Assembly: GCA_900549915.1 (NCBI GenBank)
Contig: URQF01000074.1
Location: 1 to 6,959, forward strand
DNA from: an uncultured Mollicutes bacterium
Lineage (GTDB): Bacteria > Bacillota_I > Bacilli_A > RFN20 > CAG-288
Direction of reading: 5' to 3'
Length of the DNA stretch: 6,959 nucleotides
Made by a program: the position numbers and the translations under genes. The notes under the pieces are model-generated. The model was not told the origin of the DNA and made no database searches. It worked only from the letters and a program-made list of their open reading frames with translations. Shown in pieces: positions 1 through 5,379 of the stretch (the stretch's first letter is position 1; each line of letters opens with the position of its first letter).

Positions 1-1
1 G

Positions 2-97
2 TTGCACGAGTATCTCGTAGATTTGCCAGGCAAGCAGGATGTATTGCGCTATGTTTTGACAGCCAATGCACCTGAGACCAAGGACAACAACTTTACA
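2..97 (+). pseudogene. metG: Internal fragment of a Bacteroidota-type methionyl-tRNA synthetase
   Basis: Reading from base 2, about 32 codons give a peptide containing LHEYLVDLPGKQDVLRYVL followed by TANAPETKDNNFTWK. I recognise this as the stretch of methionyl-tRNA synthetase leading into the anticodon-binding domain, in the form typical of Bacteroides and Prevotella. In the family the next residues are normally DFQARNNNEL. Here the frame continues as QFQTLLLTLNQ and stops at the TAG at 149-151, so homology ends near base 95-109. The window holds only this piece: the 5' part lies outside and the 3' part is missing. MetRS charges tRNA-Met in the cytoplasm, but this piece cannot work. It is either a recombination remnant or a chimeric assembly join. 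The identification is from remembered family sequence, not a search. Confidence 0.75.
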
Positions 98-1242
98 TGG
101 AAACAATTTCAAACTCTACTTTTAACTTTGAATCAAACGATTACGGATGCATAGTTTATGATGCTGATCTTTTTTACCATGCAGATGGCAACGAAATACA
201 AAGTTATCTGGACAAAGGAAATATAATAGCCATTGCCGATAACTCAGTTGATGGTTCTTTACTATCTAAAGTGATTCCATTTAATACTCCTTCCTTTGCC
301 TTTGATTACGCCAATTTACAAACTTATCTTGGCTGCTATCTGTTTTCTTCTAACCACGCCAACTATTGTGTAAATGTAGTGGCAAACGCTTTATTCGACA
401 ACCCAAACGAAAGTGATGAAGATGTGCCGTTAACAACAGAGTTCAGATTCGATGAACTAGAGAAAGAACAAGTCGGGAAGCAAATGATTCAGGCTGGATT
501 AAAAGTCAGTGCTAATTTCAGTCGTGAAGAAATTGATTGTGATCCTATTGTCTCTAAAGATGGAGCGTATATTGAAGAAACAGAAGAAACAGGAAAGATC
601 AAAGCTTTTGGCTTTCTCACAAATTTGCTTTATCTTGAACCAGAAGAGGAAAAACTCCTCTGCAGCTATACAATCCAAACGGAGGTCATAGAATCTGGGA
701 TTGTAAAGACTGCAGAAGGGCAACAGCGAATATTTGATTGCAAAAGCAAATACATCATCGATGCAGAACCGGATTATGCCGTGCAGAATTATAGGGCCAT
801 GAGGAAGTCAAGCGGAAACGTAATCGATGCCTCATACCTGCAATCGAACACAAGTACTACAGCATCGCTCAAAGGGGGTATTAGTGCAGACAGTGATGGA
901 ATAATAAAGGCTGAATTAAGCGGCGGGATGTCTTATACATATAATTGTAATTCACAGGAAATTTCTAATGATTTAAAACCTGGCAATACTAAATCATGGA
1001 AATCAAAAATTCTCGATGAGCAATATAATGTTTCCTGGCCACTGGACCCCTCTATCCGTGCACTGCAAAATTTGGATGAGCATAGCATTAGTTTCTTTTC
1101 CCGCGTAAACGAGCTTCGAATAAAAGGGCGTGGATGGTGGATATTCGCTCGCCATTACGCTAGGATGACACAATTCCGTTCTGGGTTGCGTATTGAAATT
1201 TCTAATTCAGGGAAAATAAAACAGGATATCATTTACGGATAA
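97..1242 (+). CDS. Unrecognised 381-aa protein, possible beta-rich pore-forming-like C-terminal half
   Basis: I do not recognise this protein. The frame opens just after a TGA at 73-75, and 97 is the first ATG. A weak AAGGA lies near 79-84, but it falls inside the metG fragment, so the native N-terminus may have been lost at the junction. There is no signal peptide and no transmembrane helix. Residues 1-110 are rich in aromatics and Asn. Residues 112-170 are acidic. The C-terminal half looks all-beta, with a Gly/Ser-rich stretch at about 257-286 (TASLKGGISADSDG, then IIKAELSGGMSYTYN) that alternates polar and small or hydrophobic residues around a DSDG turn. It ends with a Trp/Arg-rich segment (about 345-358, KGRGWWIFARHYARM). 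Such an amphipathic hairpin recalls beta-pore-forming toxins of the leukocidin type, but no family motif is certain. Arginine codons are mixed CGT/CGA/CGC/AGG, unlike the AGG-rich genes downstream, which suggests foreign origin. Confidence 0.7.
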   Translation: METISNSTFNFESNDYGCIVYDADLFYHADGNEIQSYLDKGNIIAIADNSVDGSLLSKVIPFNTPSFAFDYANLQTYLGCYLFSSNHANYCVNVVANALFDNPNESDEDVPLTTEFRFDELEKEQVGKQMIQAGLKVSANFSREEIDCDPIVSKDGAYIEETEETGKIKAFGFLTNLLYLEPEEEKLLCSYTIQTEVIESGIVKTAEGQQRIFDCKSKYIIDAEPDYAVQNYRAMRKSSGNVIDASYLQSNTSTTASLKGGISADSDGIIKAELSGGMSYTYNCNSQEISNDLKPGNTKSWKSKILDEQYNVSWPLDPSIRALQNLDEHSISFFSRVNELRIKGRGWWIFARHYARMTQFRSGLRIEISNSGKIKQDIIYG

Positions 1243-1655
1243 ATATTTTGCAATAGGCAATTGTCAAAAAAGTTAAAAATTTCCTCATTTTTTCTAAGCA
1301 CCACAAAAGCAACTACTCGATTATAGCTCCCTCAGCACTTTAAAAGTCTAGTTTTTTTCTACAAAGTAAAGCCGCTTTGTTTCTTTTCGTTTTCATTTAA
1401 AAAACACTGGAATTAGCATAAAGTTTGTTTAAGGAGGACAGGACAGCGGTATATAGGTGCTTCCTGGAAGACCGGTAATTCTTTTGTGCAATTTGTCAGC
1501 CTATTTTCATGTAATGCCACGCTTGATCAGCTTGATGCAATCTCGTATTGAGAGGCATAAGTTTTCATGTCGCTTCGTGATGAATTTGTAAGTTCTTTCG
1601 TATGATTTGGTGTTTTTTTGCTTATTTTTTAAGTTGTTTTTTCACGAATATCTGT
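1243..1655. other. AT-rich intergenic stretch without a convincing gene
   Basis: No ORF here looks like a protein. The longest plus-strand candidate is 44 codons from a GTG at 1457, with no properly spaced ribosome binding site and no recognisable product. The stretch holds an imperfect inverted repeat at 1248-1267, a weak hairpin at 1361-1380 (listed separately), and a perfect Shine-Dalgarno AAGGAGG at 1431-1437 that no start codon follows at usable distance. T-runs are frequent from 1612 to 1650. I read it as degraded intergenic DNA, possibly the relic of a deleted gene behind the orphan Shine-Dalgarno. Confidence 0.5.
1361..1388 (+). terminator. Weak candidate terminator downstream of the 381-aa ORF
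   Basis: ACAAAG at 1361-1366 can pair with CTTTGT at 1375-1380 around an 8-base loop, and a T-rich run (TTCTTTTCG) follows. The 6-bp stem with only two GC pairs is weak, and it lies about 120 bases after the stop of the upstream ORF, so its role as a terminator is uncertain. Confidence 0.25.
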
Positions 1656-1661
1656 TATACG
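1634..1661 (+). promoter_or_regulatory. Candidate promoter of the ATPase pseudogene
   Basis: TTGTTT at 1634-1639 and TATACG at 1656-1661 are separated by 16 bases, and a TG at 1653-1654 gives an extended -10 (TGTTATACG). The expected transcript would start about 25 bases before the AAAAGGAAG ribosome binding site (1677-1685) of the pseudogene. This is sequence inspection only. Confidence 0.35.
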
Positions 1662-1692
1662 AAGGTCGGTGCCTTTAAAAGGAAGTCAGTTT

Positions 1693-2188
1693 ATGTATAG
1701 AAAAAGCATAGATTTCTTAGAAAAAAGCAAGCATCGCAAGCCACTTATTTTACAGGGTACATGACTTGTCTGAAAGACATATTTCATTGTAGAGTTCGGA
1801 CGAGCCAACTACGAAAATGTGACTACTCCAATTTGGAAACTAATCCAAAGTTGACCGAAGCATTTGAGGAAAATATCAGCCCTGATTATCTAATGCCGAT
1901 TTTGTCCCAAAGCGAAGGTCAGACTATTGTAAAGGAAAAAGCACTGATCGTATTCGATGAGGGGCAGTTATGTGAAAAGGCTTTGACTTCACTCAAATAC
2001 TTTTACGAGACTGCTCCTGACTATCACATCATTTTGAGGTCAAATCAGCCGACAACACCAAAACCAAGAGCTTGAAGGTCTATATGGACACCTACAAGCC
2101 TGCTTATGCGATTAAGCACTCCGCCAGAAACTTCGGTGTTGAGGGCAATAAAGAGATCGTCCCTCTTTATGCGGCATTTTGTATCTGA
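1693..2188 (+). pseudogene. Decayed AAA_14 / DUF4143 ATP-binding protein
   Basis: The start is intact: an AAAAGGAAG ribosome binding site precedes ATG 1693, and MYRKSIDFLEKSKHRKPLIL is the usual N-terminus of AAA_14 ATPases. The Walker A loop, normally GARQVGKT, reads GT-stop-LV-stop-KT, with TGA codons at 1762-1764 and 1771-1773. The same frame continues to YENV at 1821, then a one-base loss shifts the frame to YSNLETNPKLTEAFEENI. The Walker B region ALIVFDEGQ (where Ile or Val usually stands at the G) and ALTSLKYFYETAPDYHII are clear, ending near 2034. The sequence then jumps, in a third frame from 2036, to EVKSADNTKTKSLK and the family's C-terminus (LYAAFCI, TGA 2186-2188). Intact members are roughly 400 residues or more, so most of the middle, including nearly all of DUF4143 (a PD-(D/E)XK-nuclease-like domain), is deleted. 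Three frames, two stops and a deletion make this a clear relic with no expected function. Confidence 0.88.
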
Positions 2189-2357
2189 GTTTATATTACA
2201 GCTATAGCAGAAGGGTAGTCCCGAATTATGAGCTAGTTCGATGATGGACTCCTGCATTCCGGCATTTGCAAGAAGTAGGAAATCTCATGAGGATATGCAT
2301 CGTTACTCGGCCAAGGATTTGGAGTAAATATCAAGATTTTAAAATATTCACTGACTC
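2189..2357. other. Intergenic stretch between the pseudogene and the rpmG promoter
   Basis: No gene is supported here. A short frame at 2241-2327 (MMDSCIPAFARSRK onward, ending KDLE then TAA) has a protein-like acidic and basic mix and could be the tail of another eroded gene, but 28 codons are too few to identify and no ribosome binding site precedes it. From about 2330 the sequence becomes strongly AT-rich, leading into the rpmG promoter. Confidence 0.4.
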
Positions 2358-2386
2358 TTTCTTTTTTCTTTTTCATCCACTATAAT
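2358..2386 (+). promoter_or_regulatory. Promoter of the rpmG-secE-nusG operon
   Basis: A perfect TATAAT -10 lies at 2381-2386. The hexamer 17 bases upstream, TTTCTT at 2358-2363, is a poor match to TTGACA, and it sits in a long pyrimidine tract (2357-2373). Transcription should begin near 2392-2394, giving a leader of about 45 bases before rpmG. It is the only good promoter for the plus-strand operon in the window. Confidence 0.6.
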
Positions 2387-2392
2387 ATTGGC

Positions 2393-2416
2393 AGCCCTAC
2401 AAAGGGGCTTTTTATT
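2393..2416 (+). terminator. Terminator-like hairpin at the start of the rpmG leader
   Basis: AGCCC at 2393-2397 pairs with GGGCT at 2405-2409 around a 7-base loop and is followed by TTTTATTT. It looks like a short intrinsic terminator, but the predicted transcription start falls at the base of its left arm. It may end read-through from the left, or it may be a 5'-terminal stability hairpin on the operon's own mRNA. The sequence cannot decide between these. Confidence 0.5.
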
Positions 2417-2438
2417 TGGATTAAGGAGGGTAGAAACC

Positions 2439-2585
2439 ATGCGTGAACACATTGTGCTCGTCTGTTCGGAATGCCAGGCAAGAAACTATGAAACCACCAA
2501 GAAAAAGGGAGATTCCAAGCGCAGGGAAGCAAGAAAGTTCTGTCCACGTTGTGGAAAATATACCATCCACAAGGAAGGAAAATAG
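2439..2585 (+). CDS. rpmG: 50S ribosomal protein L33 (zinc-binding C+ form)
   Basis: L33 is a small protein of the large ribosomal subunit, near the E site. The 48-residue product MREHIVLVCSECQARNYETT... has the usual length and the family's ending (CPRCGKYTIHKE). Two CxxC pairs, C9/C12 and C35/C38, form the zinc ribbon of the C+ type, as opposed to the cysteine-free C- paralogue that many Bacillota also carry for zinc limitation. The start at 2439 is fixed by a strong AAGGAGGG (2423-2430) at normal distance and by the family N-terminus; the frame is open further upstream, but that part overlaps the promoter and hairpin. It is the first gene of an operon with secE and nusG, a common Bacillota order. 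Confidence 0.97.
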   Translation: MREHIVLVCSECQARNYETTKKKGDSKRREARKFCPRCGKYTIHKEGK

Positions 2586-2587
2586 GA

Positions 2588-2851
2588 ATGAATAAAAGGA
2601 AACGTTATTTCCGGGGTGTCAACGAGGAAGCAAGACGTGTCCGCTGGCCAAATGCTAAACAGCTCTGGAAGTCTGTCGTCGTCGTTCTTGTTATTGCCAT
2701 TGTCACTGCAGGTAGGATTGCTCTCTTCGACTGGGCCGCAAGGGAAATCAGGAAAGCCTTCGCCGGAATCTATCCAAAGGATTCTACGAGCGCATCCACA
2801 TCTGGTGAAATAGCTAGGTTAGCAAGGAAAATCAAAGGAGGATTATTCTAA
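2588..2851 (+). CDS. secE: Preprotein translocase subunit SecE
   Basis: SecE is the small essential subunit that clamps SecY in the Sec protein-export channel of the cytoplasmic membrane. The 87-residue product has the family's amphipathic helix, FRGVNEEARRVRWPNAKQLW (residues 8-27) with the conserved RVRWP, then one transmembrane helix at about residues 29-46 (SVVVVLVIAIVTAGRIAL) and the conserved D48. The ATG at 2588 lies two bases after the rpmG stop, with AAGGAAGG at 2571-2578 inside the end of rpmG. The start of MNKRKRYF is preferred over an upstream in-frame ATG within rpmG. SecE of single-helix type is usually about 60-65 residues. Here a basic tail of about 35 residues (AAREIRKAFAGIYPKDSTSA through KIKGGLF) follows the helix. 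The stop overlaps the nusG start (TAATG). Confidence 0.95.
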   Translation: MNKRKRYFRGVNEEARRVRWPNAKQLWKSVVVVLVIAIVTAGRIALFDWAAREIRKAFAGIYPKDSTSASTSGEIARLARKIKGGLF

Positions 2852-3594
2852 TGGAAGACGAAGAAAAGAAATTATCCGAGGAAGCCTTAAAGGCTGAACC
2901 GGTTGTTCATCAGCACGTTTATAACCCAGATGAGGAAGACGATGATGAAGAAGAACAGGAAGCCAATGAAGCCCAGGCTGCTGAACTTCCTCAGAAAGCA
3001 TGGTATGTCATCAACACCTTCTCCCAGCGTGAGCATCAGGTCAAGGATTCCTTAGAGAAGCGTGCAAAATCCTTCAACAGGGAAGATAAGATCTTCCGTG
3101 TTATCTGCGCCGATTATCAAGAACCAGTCTTAGACGAGAATGGAAAACAGAAGAGGAGCAAGAACAAGGTTACCGGTAAGAGGGAACCGAAGTTCAAGAC
3201 CAAGAACTACTATCCTGGATACATCTTCGTTGAAAGGATCAGGACCGATGAGACTTGGTTCGTTGTCCGTAATACTCCAGGTGTCTCTGGTATTACCGGT
3301 TCTTCCGGTAAAGGTGCGAAGCCGTTCCCGATTCCACGTGAGGAAATCGAGCCGGTCTTAAAACGCAGGCACATCGAAGACCCCGAAAGGTATTCCGAAT
3401 ACAAGGTCGGAGACTGGGTCAAGATTCTCAATGGCACCTTCCAGGATTCCGAAGGCGAAATTGTCGATATCGATACAACCAAGGGCGAAGTTCGTATTCA
3501 GATTACGCTCTTCGGACGTGCAACGTTTGTTCCTGCCAGCTTCTCGGATATCGAGAAGGCAGACGAGAACGACACCAGGGACTACAGCCTTTAG
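2851..3594 (+). CDS. nusG: Transcription termination/antitermination factor NusG with acidic N-terminal extension
   Basis: NusG binds RNA polymerase and tunes pausing, termination and coupling to ribosomes. The NGN domain starts at W51 (AWYVINTFSQREHQVKDSLE) and runs to about residue 173. It contains the signature NYYPGYIFVE and WFVVRNTPGVSGITGSSGKG and a lysine-rich insertion, EPVLDENGKQKRSKNKVTGK. That insertion resembles the longer NusGs I recall from Erysipelotrichia and Mollicutes. The KOW domain lies at about 185-235 (KVGDWVKILNGTFQDSEGEI). Bacterial NusG is usually about 175-200 residues; this one has 247. Most of the excess is an N-terminal extension of about 46 residues holding 19 Asp/Glu, including D27-E35 nearly all acidic, plus an HQH at 20-22. 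The start is supported by AAAGGAGG at 2835-2842 and the one-base overlap with secE, so the extension should be translated. Confidence 0.96.
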   Translation: MEDEEKKLSEEALKAEPVVHQHVYNPDEEDDDEEEQEANEAQAAELPQKAWYVINTFSQREHQVKDSLEKRAKSFNREDKIFRVICADYQEPVLDENGKQKRSKNKVTGKREPKFKTKNYYPGYIFVERIRTDETWFVVRNTPGVSGITGSSGKGAKPFPIPREEIEPVLKRRHIEDPERYSEYKVGDWVKILNGTFQDSEGEIVDIDTTKGEVRIQITLFGRATFVPASFSDIEKADENDTRDYSL

Positions 3595-3616
3595 TTTTCT
3601 TTAAGGATAACAGACC

Positions 3617-4498
3617 ATGTCGGACATCTTAGTCATCGGAGGAAGCAACATCGATTTCTCTTCCCGTTCCGATAATCCCTTAATCAGGGGTGACTCCAAT
3701 ATCGGAAAGAGGACGATTTCCTTCGGTGGTGTCGGTCGAAACGTCTGCGAAAACCTTGCTCACCTTCACGATTCCGTATCCTTTATTACGGCAATCGGAA
3801 AAGACAGCAGGGGCCAGGAAAGGAAAAAGAATCTGGAAAAGAGGGGTATTAAAGCCTATGTTCCAGACCTCGATTATCCTTCCGGAAGCTATAACGTCAT
3901 CTTAGACAGCAACGGAAACAGGTTCGTTGCGATCTGCGAGACATCCTTCCTCGACCATCTACGGGGAGAGGACAGGAAACCATTCGATTCTGTAATCAGA
4001 GAACACGAATACATCGTACTCGAAGCGAACAGGAACCAGAATGTCATCGACTACTTATTTGATACCTATCCGGATAAGAAATTCTTAGTCGAGACTGTCT
4101 CTGCGAATAAAGTCACCCGCTTTGTTCCGCACCTCTCCCAGATCTACCTCTTCAAGAGCAATGTCCTTGAATCCAAGTACGCGCTCAACGAAGAAAAAGA
4201 TCCAATCTCTCTTGCCAAAGACCTGATTGAAAGAGGAGTAAAGAACGTTGTCATCTCCAATGGTCCAAGACCAATCACCTTTGGAAACAAAGATTCCATC
4301 GAACAGAGGAAGGTCGTTCCAAGGAAAGACATCGCTTCCGAAAACGGAGCAGGTGATGCTCTCTTCTCTGGTATCCTTCATTCTCTGCACCAAGGCAAGA
4401 GCCTGAAAGAAGCCGTTGCCTTCGGAAGTCTTGTCTCCGAAAGGACACTGAACTATCCAGGTGCCTGCAATCCGGATATCGGAAAGTTAGTAAAATAA
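3617..4498 (+). CDS. psuK: PfkB-family sugar kinase, probable pseudouridine kinase
   Basis: This ribokinase-fold kinase phosphorylates the 5'-hydroxyl of a sugar or nucleoside with ATP; pseudouridine kinase makes pseudouridine 5'-phosphate, which PsuG then splits. The 293-residue length fits. The N-terminus ILVIGGSNIDFSSRS and the sequence DSNIGKRTISFGGVGRNVCE (residues 26-45) match the pattern I know from PsuK (SNPGK, then GGVGRN). The C-terminal NGAGDALFSG (243-252) holds the anion hole and catalytic base D247. Substrate choice within PfkB enzymes is hard to read, so another nucleoside or sugar remains possible, and no psuG is seen here. The ATG at 3617 follows AAGGA (3603-3607), 22 bases after the nusG stop, so it is probably co-transcribed with nusG. 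The strong terminator at 4497-4535 follows at once. Arginine is mostly AGG, as in its neighbours. Confidence 0.85.
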   Translation: MSDILVIGGSNIDFSSRSDNPLIRGDSNIGKRTISFGGVGRNVCENLAHLHDSVSFITAIGKDSRGQERKKNLEKRGIKAYVPDLDYPSGSYNVILDSNGNRFVAICETSFLDHLRGEDRKPFDSVIREHEYIVLEANRNQNVIDYLFDTYPDKKFLVETVSANKVTRFVPHLSQIYLFKSNVLESKYALNEEKDPISLAKDLIERGVKNVVISNGPRPITFGNKDSIEQRKVVPRKDIASENGAGDALFSGILHSLHQGKSLKEAVAFGSLVSERTLNYPGACNPDIGKLVK

Positions 4499-4535
4499 AA
4501 ACTTCCTTGGGTGGTCATCCCCAAGGAAGTTTTTT
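4497..4535. terminator. Strong bidirectional intrinsic terminator between convergent genes
   Basis: The arms at 4497-4511 and 4520-4534 are perfectly complementary over 15 bp, with the GC-rich core CTTCCTTGGG/CCCAAGGAAG and an 8-base loop TGGTCATC. A-tracts on the left and T-tracts on the right provide a U-run in either direction. It overlaps the end of the pfkB-type kinase stop codon and the stop of the minus-strand kinase, so one hairpin serves both operons. Confidence 0.93.
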
Positions 4536-5379
4536 ATTGTTCATTCTTCTTTTGATAGATAGCAATCTGATGATGAAGATACGAAAGTTCCTTTTCAAAC
4601 TCTAATCCGTACAGAAGAGGATCCGTCTTGTCTTTTAGGGAATCCAGCCTTGCACGATGGGTAAAGTCATGACTGACTTTCACAGCATCTTTCCTGCTAA
4701 GTCCGTTCAATAAACATCCACAGAGACTCGATGCGAAGGTATCTCCTCCGCCATGGAAACTAGCGGGAACTGCTTTTGTGAAGTAGGTATCGATTTGACC
4801 ACCTTGGTTCCATAAGGCACCGACTTCATCTTGCCTATGGATACCAGTCAGGACAGCATTCTTATGGTTCAGCTCTTTTAACTGCATCAGAATCTGCTTG
4901 TAGTCTTCCATTGAAAAATCACTCTGGTAATCTTTCCCTACGAGAAAACAGGCTTCCGTCAGATTTGGAAGCAGGAGATCTGCTTTTTTAGCAAGCTCTT
5001 TCCTAGCTAGGACATGATTCGAATCAAATCCAGAATAGAGTCTTCCTTTTTCTCCAAAGGCCGGGTCGACAACAATCTTAGTATCCTTCTCCTTCAGTTC
5101 ATCCATAATCTTCCTGACAATCGGAATCTGTCCGTTTCCAAGATAGCCAGTATAGATCCTATCAAAATGATGATTATAATTTTTCCAGTTTTCGACACTC
5201 TTCAGCCTCTCGGAAGTAAGATCATGATAAGTAAAAGAGGCAAAAGCAGTATGGTTGGACAAAACGGCTGTTGGAAGACCAATGGTCTCAATTTCACAAG
5301 CAGAAAGAATCGGAAGAGCGACTGTCAGAGAACAACGTCCCCTTGCACTATAATCCTGAATGGTCAGTATTCGTTTCAT
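4534..5379 (-). CDS. pdxK: Pyridoxal/pyridoxamine kinase (PdxK/PdxY type)
   Basis: This ribokinase-fold enzyme phosphorylates vitamin B6 (pyridoxal, pyridoxamine, pyridoxine) at the 5'-hydroxyl to salvage cofactor PLP. The 281-residue length is standard. The N-terminus MKRILTIQDYSARGRCSLTV and the next block ALPILSACEIETIGLPTAVL are highly typical, with S11 where the family binds the substrate, followed by SNHTAFASF and FDRIYTGYLGNGQI. VVDPAFGEKGRLY and LLPNLTEACFLVG are the usual ATP and Mg site blocks. The catalytic loop HGGGDTFASS (209-218, D213 as base) has Gly where HGTGD is usual. The family N-terminus fixes the ATG at 5379, with AGAGGG just upstream, inside the overlapping end of the 79-aa gene. 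It is the last gene of a minus-strand operon. The choice between pdxK and pdxY names is not settled by sequence alone. Confidence 0.9.
   Translation of the reverse strand: MKRILTIQDYSARGRCSLTVALPILSACEIETIGLPTAVLSNHTAFASFTYHDLTSERLKSVENWKNYNHHFDRIYTGYLGNGQIPIVRKIMDELKEKDTKIVVDPAFGEKGRLYSGFDSNHVLARKELAKKADLLLPNLTEACFLVGKDYQSDFSMEDYKQILMQLKELNHKNAVLTGIHRQDEVGALWNQGGQIDTYFTKAVPASFHGGGDTFASSLCGCLLNGLSRKDAVKVSHDFTHRARLDSLKDKTDPLLYGLEFEKELSYLHHQIAIYQKKNEQ

Noticed and set aside
1248..1267. Imperfect inverted repeat just after the 381-aa ORF
   Set aside because: It has a 7-bp stem with a bulge and no T-run on either strand, so it is not a convincing terminator or operator.
1440..1530. tRNA or other structured RNA between the ORF and the pseudogene
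   Set aside because: No acceptor-stem pairing, TTCRA loop or cloverleaf could be laid out by eye.
1457..1591. GTG-started plus-strand frame of 44 codons
   Set aside because: The AAGGAGG is about 20 bases away, the product has no recognisable pattern and its codon use is not gene-like.
2045..2257. Minus-strand open frame of 70 codons
   Set aside because: It lies antisense to the DUF4143 C-terminal relic, which has clear family sequence on the plus strand.
2241..2327. Short frame MMDSCIPAFARSRK...KDLE, perhaps a gene tail
   Set aside because: It has only 28 codons, no ribosome binding site and no family I can name; it could be a relic but is not supportable as a gene.
1..2400. Insertion sequence or CRISPR array in the left accessory part
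   Set aside because: I saw no transposase motif, no terminal inverted repeats with target duplications, and no regularly spaced repeats.
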